Origin: JAQBZY01 sp038117205
GTDB taxonomy: Bacteria; Pseudomonadota; Alphaproteobacteria; Rhodospirillales; Casp-alpha2
DNA length: 25,664 nucleotides
Direction of reading: 5' to 3'
Assembly: GCA_038117205.1 (NCBI GenBank)
Contig: JAYOFL010000052.1
Location: forward strand, 1-25,664
Both the position numbers and the translations under genes were made by a program. The notes beneath the pieces are model-generated. The model was not told where the DNA came from and did not search any database. It saw only the letters and a program-made list of their open reading frames with translations. This document shows positions 14,603 to 23,239 of the stretch, in pieces; position 1 is the stretch's first letter; each line of letters starts with the position of its first letter.

Positions 14603-15603
14603 TTCGGCGTCCCCTTGTCTTCCGGCGATGCGCCGCCCAGCAGCAATCCGGGGTTCTGCCGGATCTGGCGGCTGAATTCGTAAAGGTTGCGGGCCGCGCC
14701 TTCCATGTTCTGATTGATGGAATCGATGTGGCGGGCGACCGATTCGACGATGTAGCGGCTTTCCTTGAGGGTCCGCCCGACATCGCCTTCCTTGTCGAAG
14801 ACGATGTCGTCGAGATCGCCGAGGATGCTGTTGAAGCTGACCAGCACCTGATCGAACTTCTGCGTCGCCGCGCTCATGTTCTCGATCATGCCGACGATCT
14901 TGGTCTGGTTCTTGTCGTTGAGGATTTGCGACAGCCGCTGGCTGGTGGTGCCGATATCGCCGAGGATCGCTTCCAGCCGTCCGGCGATGGTCGGTATCCG
15001 CTGCTTCATGTCGTACATGATGTCGCGGGCGAGCCCCATCGTGTCGCGCGCGTCGGCGGCGATGAGCCGGCCTTCGCCGCCGATCTGCAAAAACTCGTTG
15101 ATGGCGGTGACGGCGTTGTCGACGTTGGTCAGCAACGGCTTGATATGGTTGTTGGTGAGATCGCTGAAGTCGCCGGCGACGTTCGAGACGGCGGCGAAGA
15201 TGTCGGCGCGCTCCCGCGCCGTGACTTCGGCCCCCGGCTTCAGCGGCGTCTGCGTCTTGCCGGCCGTGATGCTCAACGTCACCGCGGCGAGCAGGCCCGG
15301 CGCGGCGATCTCGACGGTGCTGTCTTCCGGAATTTTCCAACCTTCGGTCACGTCGAAATCGACGCGGAACCGCATGCGGCCGTCCTTTTCCTCGGGGATC
15401 ATCTCGATCACCTGGCCGATGGGAAAGCCCTCGTAGACGACCTGCGTGCCGAACTTCACGCCGGTGACGTTGCCGTAATAGGCGTGATAGCGGTCGGCAG
15501 CGCCGGTCCGCCCCGTCAACAGGGCGACCGAGACGATCAGCCCCGCCAACGACGCGATCACGAATAGGCCGACGATGAAATAGTTGATCTTGCTCGTTCT
15601 CAC
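14599..15603 (-). CDS. mlaD: MCE family protein, MlaD-like substrate-binding subunit
   Basis: A 334-aa periplasmic protein anchored by one N-terminal helix (about 8-29, YFIVGLFVIASLAGLIVSVA). One MCE domain (about 38-115) contains GVKFGTQVVYEGFPIGQV and PGLLAAVTLSITAG. A long helical part (about 125-310) with repeated DLTNN, RLSQIL and DSINQN segments would form the coiled needle typical of PqiB/LetB-like or long MlaD-type proteins, and is longer than in E. coli MlaD (183 aa). The start is GTG at 15603 with GAGGA 8 nt upstream. It follows mlaF after 10 nt and overlaps the lipoprotein gene. The symbol marks the family role and not strict orthology. Confidence 0.88.
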   Translation of the reverse strand: MRTSKINYFIVGLFVIASLAGLIVSVALLTGRTGAADRYHAYYGNVTGVKFGTQVVYEGFPIGQVIEMIPEEKDGRMRFRVDFDVTEGWKIPEDSTVEIAAPGLLAAVTLSITAGKTQTPLKPGAEVTARERADIFAAVSNVAGDFSDLTNNHIKPLLTNVDNAVTAINEFLQIGGEGRLIAADARDTMGLARDIMYDMKQRIPTIAGRLEAILGDIGTTSQRLSQILNDKNQTKIVGMIENMSAATQKFDQVLVSFNSILGDLDDIVFDKEGDVGRTLKESRYIVESVARHIDSINQNMEGAARNLYEFSRQIRQNPGLLLGGASPEDKGTPK

Positions 15604-15613
15604 GGGTCGGTCC

Positions 15614-16486
15614 TCACAACTGGGCGGTCACGACGCGTTCCTCGCCGACAAGCCGGCTGAGGTATTCGTCGGGATCGAGATTTTCCTGTTCCGGCGTGCG
15701 GTTCAGGAGCGCCTGAACACGCTCGCTCGGCGAAGCGAGAATTTCGTCGACGGTGCCGATCATCAGGATGTCGCCGCGATCCAGGATGGTGATGCGGTCG
15801 GCGATCTTGAAGGCGCTGTCGAGTTCGTGCGTGACGACGACGATGCTCATCCCCATGGCGTCGCGCATGTCGAGGATCAGGTCGTCGAGGGCGGACGCCA
15901 CCACCGGGTCGAGGCCGGCGGACGGCTCGTCGCAGAAGAGGATCTTCGGATCCATGACGATGGCGCGCGCGAAGGCGGCGCGCTTGATCATGCCGCCGGA
16001 AAGCTCGGACGGCATGAGGTTCTCGAAGCCGGCCAGTTCGACCACTTCCAGCTTCATGCGCGCCATGATCTCCATGGTCAGCGGATCGAGGTCGGTGTGC
16101 TCGTAGAGCGGCAGCATGATGTTCTCGCCGACCGTCATGGACGAGAACAGCGCGCCGCTCTGGAAGGCGACGCCGAGGCGCTTGCGGACGTCCAGGAATT
16201 CCTGACGGGTGATCTTGTCGATGTCCTTGCCGAGGATGCGCATGGTGCCGGACGTCTTGTGCTCGAGCGCCATGAGGTGGCGCAGCAGCGTCGACTTGCC
16301 GGAGCCGGACCCGCCCATGATCACCATGATCTCGTTCTCGCGGACGTCCATGCTGACGCCCTTCAGGATCTTCCGCTCGCCGTAGTGGGTGACGAGGTCC
16401 TCGACCTCGATCAACTTTTCGGGGCCGGTCGTCGGACGCGACCGGCGCGCCCGTTCTTCCTTGATGGATTGCGGTGTCCGCGACAT
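15614..16486 (-). CDS. mlaF: ABC transporter ATP-binding protein, MlaF-like
   Basis: A 290-aa ATPase that would drive phospholipid movement between inner and outer membranes. It has the Walker A GGSGSGKST (58-66), Q-loop Gln109, signature LSGGM (162-166), Walker B ILFCDEPSAGLD (182-193) and switch His220. The signature LSGGMIKRAAFARAI is the MlaF/MKL form. The N-terminal 25 residues are basic, and a C-terminal tail (about 250-290, DEYLSRLVGEERVV) may meet the STAS partner, as in MlaFB. It sits 10 nt after mlaE and 10 nt before mlaD. Confidence 0.93.
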   Translation of the reverse strand: MSRTPQSIKEERARRSRPTTGPEKLIEVEDLVTHYGERKILKGVSMDVRENEIMVIMGGSGSGKSTLLRHLMALEHKTSGTMRILGKDIDKITRQEFLDVRKRLGVAFQSGALFSSMTVGENIMLPLYEHTDLDPLTMEIMARMKLEVVELAGFENLMPSELSGGMIKRAAFARAIVMDPKILFCDEPSAGLDPVVASALDDLILDMRDAMGMSIVVVTHELDSAFKIADRITILDRGDILMIGTVDEILASPSERVQALLNRTPEQENLDPDEYLSRLVGEERVVTAQL

Positions 16487-16496
16487 TCCCAGCCCC

Positions 16497-17306
16497 CTAC
16501 CGCGTCGTCACGAACGCGAACAGCATGTCGGTGACGACGATCGCCGAAATCGACTGCACCACGGAACGGGTCGTCGCCTTGCCGACGCCTTCGGCGCCGC
16601 CGGTGACGCCGGCGCCGTTGACGACGCCGATGACGGCAATCAGCACGGCGAAGATGCAACTCTTGCCGAGGCCGTGCATGAGATCGTCGACGTCGAGAAT
16701 TTCGAGCGTCTCGTCGGCATAGGCGGCCATGGAAATGCCGAGGTCGGCGTTGACGTAGAGGCCCGCCGCGAACAAGCCCATGAAATCGCCGAACAGCGTC
16801 AGCGCCGGCACCATGATCAGCATGGCGATCAGCGCCGGCACCACCAGGAAGCGGGTCGGATTGATGCCCATGACCTTGAGGGCGTCGATTTCCTGGTTGA
16901 TCTTCATGGTGCCGATGCGCGCGGCCAGTGCCGAACCGGACCGTCCGGCGACCAGGATGCCGGTGATGAGCGGCGCGAACTCGCGAACCACGGAAAAGGC
17001 GATGCCGATGGTGACGCGGCTTTCGGCGCCGAAGATGCGGAGCGTGTGGATGCCCTGGATCGCCAGCATCACGCCGATGGTGGAGCACAGCATGAAGATG
17101 ATGGGAATGGCGTTGATGCCGACTTCCATCATTTGCTGGATGACGGCGGAGATGCGGACCGGCTGGCGCTCGCGCACCCCGAACAGCACCCAATAGAAGC
17201 TCTCGGCGATCAGCACGCCGCCGCTGCCCACCTCCTCGACGAAGGCGACGGTGGAGCGGCCGACGTTCTCGACCCTTTCCCTCGGCGTCAGGCGTTTTTC
17301 CGCCAC
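16497..17306 (-). CDS. mlaE: ABC transporter permease, MlaE-like
   Basis: A 269-aa inner-membrane permease of the MlaE/YrbE family with about five or six helices. Family wording includes REFAPLITGILVAGRSGSALAARIGTMKINQEIDAL, the most conserved part of MlaE, and FLVVPALIAMLIMVPAL. It starts with GTG at 17306, with AAGG 7 nt upstream. The N-terminal VENVGRSTVAFVEEVG is the usual amphipathic lead. It lies 28 nt after the STAS gene and 10 nt before mlaF. Confidence 0.93.
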   Translation of the reverse strand: MAEKRLTPRERVENVGRSTVAFVEEVGSGGVLIAESFYWVLFGVRERQPVRISAVIQQMMEVGINAIPIIFMLCSTIGVMLAIQGIHTLRIFGAESRVTIGIAFSVVREFAPLITGILVAGRSGSALAARIGTMKINQEIDALKVMGINPTRFLVVPALIAMLIMVPALTLFGDFMGLFAAGLYVNADLGISMAAYADETLEILDVDDLMHGLGKSCIFAVLIAVIGVVNGAGVTGGAEGVGKATTRSVVQSISAIVVTDMLFAFVTTR

Positions 17307-17334
17307 TTTCTTACCTTCCCCCCTGCCGCGCCGG

Positions 17335-17667
17335 TCAGGCGACGGCGGCGATACCGTCCTCGACCGTCGCGCAGATGGTGAACACCCGGTCCAGCCGCGC
17401 CAGCTGCAACACCCGCTGCGCCCCCTCGCTGACCGAAACCAGGGCCATCTTCTGACCCGATTTCCGGACCGTCTGCAGGCATTCGACCAGCGACGCGACC
17501 CCGGACGAGTCGATGTAACCGACGGCCGCCAGATCGACGAGGACCGACTTCCCCTTGCCGACGCAACCGAGCAGGGCCTTGCGGGCGCCCGGCGACGTCT
17601 GCAAGTCGATGTCGCCGCTGAATGAAATGACCAGGACGCTTCCCCGATCGTCGATAGTGTGCTCCAT
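17335..17667 (-). CDS. STAS-domain protein (anti-sigma factor antagonist or MlaB-like)
   Basis: A 110-aa single STAS domain. The phosphorylatable motif YIDSSGVASL (51-60) with Ser54/Ser55 matches SpoIIAA/RsbV-type antagonists, and GDIDLQTSPGARKAL fits their first helix. Its start overlaps the phosphatase stop by one base (TGATG), and mlaE follows after 28 nt. Two readings are open. It may be the antagonist of the kinase domain carried by the fused phosphatase upstream. Or it may be the MlaB partner of MlaF, which is also a STAS protein in other bacteria. It might serve as both, which would link a signal to lipid transport; this is inference. Confidence 0.88.
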   Translation of the reverse strand: MEHTIDDRGSVLVISFSGDIDLQTSPGARKALLGCVGKGKSVLVDLAAVGYIDSSGVASLVECLQTVRKSGQKMALVSVSEGAQRVLQLARLDRVFTICATVEDGIAAVA

Positions 17668-19460
17668 CAGCCCTTGTCCTTCCCGACTTTCTTGACCAGA
17701 CGCAACAGATTGCCGCCATCGAAGGGCGGCGGCAAGAAGTCCACTTCGTCCATTACCTCGCGGATCAGGTGCGTGCCGAGCCCGCCGGGCCGCACGTCGT
17801 CAAGATCGCGCGGTTTGACCTTGTCGACGTCGATCCGCTCGGCGAAATCGCGGATGATGATGACCATCTCGTCGGGACGCTGGCGGACCTCGACCGCAAT
17901 GTCCCCCTCGTTGCCGACGCCGTAGGCGTGCCGGATGACGTTCTGGCAGGCCTCGTCGACGGCCAGCACCACGTCGCGGGCGTCGGCCGACGAAAGTCCG
18001 CAGAAGCGCGACGTTTCCTCGATCATCTGGCGGATCAAACGCAGCCGGTTGGCCTTCGCCGCCACGCGCAGGTTGACCAGCTTCTCGCCGGCGGCGGCGG
18101 ACGCACCGGGCTCGGCGCGCTTTTCCGACATGCCCGTCCGCTGGTCGGCGATGCTGTCGTCGATGACCAACATGGTCAGATCGTCGCGCAGCGGGTGGCC
18201 GGTGCCGCCGAGGCGGGTCGAGACCTCGTCCAGGATCGACTGCGGACGGCCGGCGGCGCGGCCGATCATCGCCTTGAGGCCGTCGATGCCGAGTTCCCCG
18301 CCGCCGTCGAGATATCCCTCGGTGACGCCGTCGGTGAAGACGAACAACGCGCCGCCGTCGAGATCGAGCTCGCATTCCGGAAAACCGTCGTCGCCGGCGA
18401 GGATCGGCGAAATGCCGAGCGGCGGCGCCTCGGCGCCGATGGCGACGACGCTGCCGTCGGCGCCGACGAACAGCGGCGGCTCGTGCCCGGCGTTGGCGAG
18501 CCGCACGTGGCCCGATTCCGGATCGTAGACGCCGTGCACCAGGGTCACGAACATGCCGCGCGTCGCCGTCTCGCAGACCTCGGCGTTGACGAGTCGCAGC
18601 AGCCGGCCGGGCTCCGGGATGGATTTGCCGAGGCAGCGCAACAGGCTTGCCGTCTTCGCCATCATCAGGGCGGCGTTCATGCCCTTGCCGGAAACGTCGC
18701 CGAGGGTGAAGGCGATGCGGCCGTCATCGAGGGCGTAGTAGTCGTAGAAGTCGCCGGAGACCACCCGCGCCGCCACGTTGACGCCCTTGACCGGAAAGCT
18801 GGCGTCGGTGGGCGGCGGCAACAGGGACCGCTGGATTTCAGCCGCCAGTTCGAGCTCGCGTTTCACACGCTCCTGCTCGACGAGCTGTTCCGCCATGCGG
18901 GCGTTGAGCACGGCGAGCGCCGCCGACGACGCCAGGGCCTGCAGAAGGTTCAGGTCGTCGTCGCCGAACAGGCCGTCGCCGCCGCGCTTGTTGATCAGTT
19001 CGATGGCGCCGATCCGCTCGCCCTTGACGCTCATCGGCGCACACAGGATCGAGCGCGTGGTGAACCCGGTCTTGGCGTCGACACCGCCATGGAAATTCGG
19101 ATCGGACGCGACGTCGCGGACGATCGTGCAACCGTCGGTCTGCACGCAGCGCCCGACGATACCTTGATCGGCGGCGAGGGTCAGACCGGTGATTTCGACG
19201 GGCCCGACGCAAGCGTTGCAACGAAGCTCGGCGCCTGTCGCGGACAGCATGAATAGCGCGCCCGCTTCGGCATCGACGTATTCGGCGATGCGCCGGACGG
19301 CATGCGTCAGCGTCGCCTCGAGATCGAGGCTGGACGCGAAGTCGCGGCCCATTTCCGTCAGGAGTTCCAGATGGTTATGAACCGCGGCCGGATCCACGCC
19401 ATGGACGGCGCCGTGCCGAAGCGTCGGTAACTCGGAGACCCGGGCGCTGCTTTCGCTCAT
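17667..19460 (-). CDS. GAF - SpoIIE/PP2C phosphatase - HATPase (RsbU/RsbW-type) fusion
   Basis: A 597-aa partner-switching regulator. Domains in order: a GAF sensor (about 45-185, with GERIGAIELINKRGG), a short coiled coil (about 188-212, ending in EIQRSLLPP as in RsbU), a SpoIIE-type PP2C phosphatase (about 225-435) with metal residues Asp237, Asp255, Asp377 and Asp426/427, and an anti-sigma-kinase-like HATPase (about 460-590) with the N box Glu503-Asn507 and PGGLGTHLI (558-566). One protein therefore carries both the phosphatase and kinase arms acting on a STAS protein. The ATG at 19460 has no strong ribosome-binding site; the frame is open upstream only as a shadow of phaC. The next gene is the STAS protein, overlapping by one base. 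No sigma factor is in the window. Confidence 0.92.
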   Translation of the reverse strand: MSESSARVSELPTLRHGAVHGVDPAAVHNHLELLTEMGRDFASSLDLEATLTHAVRRIAEYVDAEAGALFMLSATGAELRCNACVGPVEITGLTLAADQGIVGRCVQTDGCTIVRDVASDPNFHGGVDAKTGFTTRSILCAPMSVKGERIGAIELINKRGGDGLFGDDDLNLLQALASSAALAVLNARMAEQLVEQERVKRELELAAEIQRSLLPPPTDASFPVKGVNVAARVVSGDFYDYYALDDGRIAFTLGDVSGKGMNAALMMAKTASLLRCLGKSIPEPGRLLRLVNAEVCETATRGMFVTLVHGVYDPESGHVRLANAGHEPPLFVGADGSVVAIGAEAPPLGISPILAGDDGFPECELDLDGGALFVFTDGVTEGYLDGGGELGIDGLKAMIGRAAGRPQSILDEVSTRLGGTGHPLRDDLTMLVIDDSIADQRTGMSEKRAEPGASAAAGEKLVNLRVAAKANRLRLIRQMIEETSRFCGLSSADARDVVLAVDEACQNVIRHAYGVGNEGDIAVEVRQRPDEMVIIIRDFAERIDVDKVKPRDLDDVRPGGLGTHLIREVMDEVDFLPPPFDGGNLLRLVKKVGKDKG

Positions 19461-19507
19461 CGGCCAACTATGCCCGGATTTGCCCGGTGCGGCAACGAAG
19501 CCGGCGC

Positions 19508-21298
19508 TCAGTCGCCGTTGCGGACCTTGACGTAGGAACCGGGCGCGTCCTCGATCGGCTTGAGCCCGCCGTCGCCCGGATGACGGGCCGGCACATCGCC
19601 GCCGTCGTGCGCCTTCAGCCATTTCCGCCAATCCGACCACCAGGAGCCGTGGTGCTGCTCGGCGCCGTCGAACCAGGCGTCCGGATCGGCCGGCGTCTTG
19701 GCGTTGGTCCAATAGCAATATTTGTTGGCGACGGGCGGATTGACGACGCCGGCGATGTGCCCGGACGCCGACAGCACGAACCGCTTCTTGCCCTTGTAGA
19801 TCTGCGTCGCCTTGTAGGTGGATTTCCAGGGCGCGATATGGTCCTCGCGGGTCGAGAGCCAATAGACCGGCGTCTTGATCTTGCCGAGGTCGATGGGCTG
19901 GCCGGCGAGCGAAATGCCGCCCGGTTGCACGACCTTGTTCTCGAGGTACATGTTGCGGAGATAGAAGGCGTGCATCATCGCCGGCATGCGCGTGCTGTCG
20001 GCGTTCCAATAGAGGATGTCGAACGCCATCGGCTCGCGGCCCATCAGGTAGTTGTTGACGACGAACGACCAGATCAGGTCGTTCTCGCGCAGCATGTTGA
20101 AGACCTGCGACATGTACTGGCCGTCCAGGTAGCCCTTCACCGCCATGTACTTTTCCAGCCGCTCGAGCTGTTCCTCGTCGATGAAAACGCCGAGCTCGCC
20201 CGGCTGCTCGAAATCGACCAGCGTCGTCAGGAACGTCGCCGAATGGACCCGTTTATCGCCCTTCACCGCCATGTAGGCGAGGGTGCAGGCCGTCAGGGTG
20301 CCGCCGATGCAGTAGCCGACGATGTTGACGTCGGGCTCACCGGTCGCCTGGGCGATGACGTCGAGCGCGGCCAGCGGCCCTTCCGTCATGTAGTTCTCGA
20401 ACCCCTTGTCGCGGTGCCGTTCGTCCGGATTGACCCACGAGATCACGAACACCGTCAGGCCCTGGTCGACCGCCCATTTGATGAACGAATTGCGGGGTTG
20501 CAGATCGAGCACGTAGTACTTGTTGATCCAGGGCGGCACGACCAGCAGCGGCCGCTTGGCGACGGTTTCCGTCGTCGGCGTGTACTGGATGAGCTGCATC
20601 AGGTCGTTCTGAAAGACGACCTTGCCCGGGGTCGTCGCGACGTTCTCGCCGAGCTTGAAGGCGTCCGGATCCGTCATGGTGATGCGGAGCTCGCCTTTTC
20701 CCTTCTCGAGATCGCCGAGCATGTGATCGAGCCCGACGATCAGGTTCTCGCCGCCGGTGTCGATGGTGCGCTTCAGGACCTTGGGATTGGTGGCGACGAA
20801 GTTGGCCGGCGACAGCGCGTCGATCCATTGCCGGGTGTAGAATTCGGCCTTTTCACGGATCTTGGGATCGAGACCCCCGACGCCATGGACGGTGTCGCGC
20901 AACCACCTGGACGTCAGCAGATACGATTGCTTGATGGTGTCGAACACCACGTCCTCGTGCCAGGCTTCGTCCTTGAAGCGCTTGTCGTCGCGGTCCGGCT
21001 CCGCAACCGGCGCCACCTCCTCGCCGTTCAGACGCTTCGCCGTCGCCTGCCAGAGATCGGCATAGCCCTGGATCAGCTTGGCCTGCTGCTCGGCGAACTT
21101 GGCCGGGTCGGAGAGCATGCGCGCCGTCACGTCCATGAAGATGCGGCCGATCTGCATTGGGTCGGCGACCTGATAGGCCTCGCCGGCCTGCTGGCGCGAC
21201 AGGAATTCGGACATGATCCGCTGGGTGCGCTCGGCGATTTCCTTGAGGACGTCGTGTTTTCCGTCGGCGGCGGGCGCCGTTTCGTTCTTGTCCGTCAT
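19508..21298 (-). CDS. phaC: Class I poly(3-hydroxyalkanoate) synthase
   Basis: A 596-aa PHA synthase that polymerises hydroxyacyl-CoA on granule surfaces. The alpha/beta-hydrolase core has the lipase-like box GYCIGG with nucleophile Cys330, Asp486 (STREDHIAPW) and His514 (SGHIAG), giving the full triad. The N-terminal domain (1-230) and the length are those of class I enzymes, which act alone. The start at 21298 is chosen because GGAGAG lies 6 nt upstream; a GTG two codons earlier would be too close to it. No phaA, phaB or phasin gene is adjacent. The phosphatase gene follows after 47 nt on the same strand, and no terminator is visible between them. Confidence 0.95.
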   Translation of the reverse strand: MTDKNETAPAADGKHDVLKEIAERTQRIMSEFLSRQQAGEAYQVADPMQIGRIFMDVTARMLSDPAKFAEQQAKLIQGYADLWQATAKRLNGEEVAPVAEPDRDDKRFKDEAWHEDVVFDTIKQSYLLTSRWLRDTVHGVGGLDPKIREKAEFYTRQWIDALSPANFVATNPKVLKRTIDTGGENLIVGLDHMLGDLEKGKGELRITMTDPDAFKLGENVATTPGKVVFQNDLMQLIQYTPTTETVAKRPLLVVPPWINKYYVLDLQPRNSFIKWAVDQGLTVFVISWVNPDERHRDKGFENYMTEGPLAALDVIAQATGEPDVNIVGYCIGGTLTACTLAYMAVKGDKRVHSATFLTTLVDFEQPGELGVFIDEEQLERLEKYMAVKGYLDGQYMSQVFNMLRENDLIWSFVVNNYLMGREPMAFDILYWNADSTRMPAMMHAFYLRNMYLENKVVQPGGISLAGQPIDLGKIKTPVYWLSTREDHIAPWKSTYKATQIYKGKKRFVLSASGHIAGVVNPPVANKYCYWTNAKTPADPDAWFDGAEQHHGSWWSDWRKWLKAHDGGDVPARHPGDGGLKPIEDAPGSYVKVRNGD

Positions 21299-21370
21299 CG
21301 CCACTCTCCGATGGTCTTACCCGGCATGTCTTCTGTGACCATAACACCAACAATCGGACACCGCGATCCC

Positions 21371-21400
21371 TTGGCCAGGGTGCCGGCGTTCGGCTATAAG
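21371..21400 (+). promoter_or_regulatory. Sigma-70-like promoter of the DASS permease, leaderless
   Basis: TTGGCC (21371-21376) and TATAAG (21395-21400) are 18 bp apart. The ATG begins 6 nt after the -10 box, so transcription would start at or within a base or two of the start codon. No ribosome-binding site is present, which agrees with a leaderless message. Confidence 0.5.
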
Positions 21401-21406
21401 ATCGGC

Positions 21407-22807
21407 ATGCCGACATCTGAATTGAGCCTAACCTGGACGACGCCGCGCCTGATCGCCCTGGCGACGACGCTCGCCGCGGCCACGTTATTCGCCATGCCGG
21501 TGCCGGACGGCGTCCCGGCGGCGGCGTTCCGGGGCGGCGGCTTGGCGCTGTTCGCGGTCGGCCTTTACGCCACCACGGCGGTGCCGGAATTTCTGACGGC
21601 GCTGGCGTTCTTCACCATCGCCATGATCTTCCAGGTGGCGCCGGCGCCGGCGGTGTTCTCGGGCTTTCATTCGACGGCGCTGTGGCTGGTGTTCGGCGGC
21701 CTCATCATCGGCGTCGCCGTCGACAAGACCGGCCTCGGCGCCAAGCTCGCCACTGCCGTCACGAGCCGGCTCGGCGGCAGCTACCCGCGCCTGGTGGCCG
21801 GTCTGGCGCTGGTCGGCATCGCGCTCGCCTTCGTCATGCCCTCCACGCTCGGTCGGGTCGTGCTGCTGGTGCCGATCGCCGTCGCGCTGAGCGAGGCGCT
21901 GGGCTACGCCCCCAACAGCCGGGAACGGTCGGGGCTGGTGCTGGCCGCCGCCTGCGGCAGTTGGATGCCGTCGACGGCCATCCTGCCGGCCAACGTTCCG
22001 AACATGGTGCTGATCGGCGTCGCCGAGAACCTGTTCGGCGTGCACTTCACCTACGGCAACTACATGCTGATGCACCTGCCGTTCAACGGCATCGGCAAGA
22101 TGATCCTGATCATCGGGTTGGTGCTGGTGCTGTTCAAGGGCCGCTCCGTCGACGTCGAGAGCAAGCCCGCCGAGACCAACCCCTTGAGCCCGGCGGCGCG
22201 GCGGCTGGCGCTGATCCTGGCGCTGACTCTGGGTTTCTGGGTGACGGATTTCCTGCACCACATTTCGCCGGCCTGGGTGGCGCTGGCCGCCGGCATCGTG
22301 TGCCTGATGCCCGGCGTTGGCTTGGTCAACCAGCAGGACTTCAAGACCAAGGTGAATTTTCCGACCGTCATCTATATCGCCGGCATCCTGAGCCTCGGCA
22401 CCGTATTGGTGGAAACCGGCGCCGGGCGCCTGCTCGGCCAGTGGATGCTGCCGCTGCTGCCGCTCGATCCGGCGCAACCGTTCCAGTCGTTCCTCTCGAT
22501 GGTGGGGCTCGGTGTCGTGGTCAATCTGGCGTCCACAGCGCCGAGCGTGCCGGCGGTGGTCGGACCACTCTCGGCGGAACTGGCGGCGGCGTCGGGCATT
22601 CCGATCAAGACGGTCCTGATGACGCAGGTGATCGGCTACACGACCGTGATCCTGCCCTATCAGGTGCCGCCGCTGATCGTCGCCCTGCAGTTGGGCGGCG
22701 TGTCGGTCAAGGACGGCGCGAAGATGACCGTGGCGCTGGCCGCCGTTTCGGTCGTCGTGCTGGTGCCGCTCAATTATCTCTGGTGGAGTTGGCTCGGCGC
22801 GATCTGA
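21407..22807 (+). CDS. DASS/SLC13-family anion:sodium symporter
   Basis: A 466-aa inner-membrane transporter with about eleven or twelve helices. The two inverted halves each carry the helix-break motif of the family at the expected places: FVMPSTLGRVVLLVPI in the first half and LASTAPSVPAVVGPL in the second, in positions where VcINDY has SNT motifs. Substrates in this family include di- and tricarboxylates, and sulfate in some members; I cannot tell which applies here. Start: the ATG at 21407 (MPTSELSLTW) just after a TATAAG box; the frame is open upstream only as antisense of phaC. It is divergent from phaC over 108 bp and convergent with the DUF983 gene, with 14 nt between stops. Confidence 0.87.
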   Translation: MPTSELSLTWTTPRLIALATTLAAATLFAMPVPDGVPAAAFRGGGLALFAVGLYATTAVPEFLTALAFFTIAMIFQVAPAPAVFSGFHSTALWLVFGGLIIGVAVDKTGLGAKLATAVTSRLGGSYPRLVAGLALVGIALAFVMPSTLGRVVLLVPIAVALSEALGYAPNSRERSGLVLAAACGSWMPSTAILPANVPNMVLIGVAENLFGVHFTYGNYMLMHLPFNGIGKMILIIGLVLVLFKGRSVDVESKPAETNPLSPAARRLALILALTLGFWVTDFLHHISPAWVALAAGIVCLMPGVGLVNQQDFKTKVNFPTVIYIAGILSLGTVLVETGAGRLLGQWMLPLLPLDPAQPFQSFLSMVGLGVVVNLASTAPSVPAVVGPLSAELAAASGIPIKTVLMTQVIGYTTVILPYQVPPLIVALQLGGVSVKDGAKMTVALAAVSVVVLVPLNYLWWSWLGAI

Positions 22808-22821
22808 GACGCCGGATGCCG

Positions 22822-23214
22822 TCAGGTGCCGCCGAGCGGCGTTTCCTCTTCCGTCGACCGGAACCGGTGCTGCAGCGCGATGCCGATGCCCTTGAGGCGC
22901 GGCAGCAGCCACATGGTGGACAGCACCGAGACCGGTCCCCACAGCACGATATGCACCCAGAGCGCCGGTTCGTAGGTAAACTCGACGTAGAGCGCGGCGC
23001 CGACGATCACGGCGCCCAGCACCAGGAGCGCCGGCACCACCGCACCGTCGCCGGCATCGTGCCCGGAAAAACTAAGGCCGCAGACCGTGCAACGGTCCGC
23101 GACCTTGAGATAGCCCGAAAATATCCTTCCCTCGCCGCAGCGGGGGCAACGGCCGGCGAAACCCAAACCGACGGTTTCGCCGACCGGACGGACCGGATAC
23201 TGGGTCTCGCTCAC
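22822..23214 (-). CDS. DUF983 family membrane protein
   Basis: A 130-aa protein of the DUF983 family: an N-terminal zinc-ribbon-like part with Cys23, Cys26, Cys42 and Cys45, then two membrane helices (ALLVLGAVIVGAALYV and VLWGPVSVLSTMWLL). It starts with GTG at 23214 and has a poor ribosome-binding site. It lies 25 nt after ctaE, a common place for this family in alphaproteobacteria, which suggests a role in oxidase assembly, though none is proven. Confidence 0.88.
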   Translation of the reverse strand: MSETQYPVRPVGETVGLGFAGRCPRCGEGRIFSGYLKVADRCTVCGLSFSGHDAGDGAVVPALLVLGAVIVGAALYVEFTYEPALWVHIVLWGPVSVLSTMWLLPRLKGIGIALQHRFRSTEEETPLGGT

Positions 23215-23239
23215 GCGGCCTGATCCGGTCCCGTCGGTA

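Noticed and set aside
14728..16534. Plus-strand open frames opposite mlaD and mlaF
   Set aside because: Shadows of strongly conserved MCE transport genes; Asp/His/Arg-rich without motifs.
19461..20009. N-terminal extension of the phosphatase fusion into phaC
   Set aside because: It is out of frame with phaC and has no domain; MSESS at 19460 begins the natural protein.
19487..21406. Very long plus-strand open frame opposite phaC, continuous with the DASS permease
   Set aside because: It mirrors the codon pattern of phaC, its residues are Arg/Asp/Val-rich without domains, and a natural start for the permease lies at 21407.
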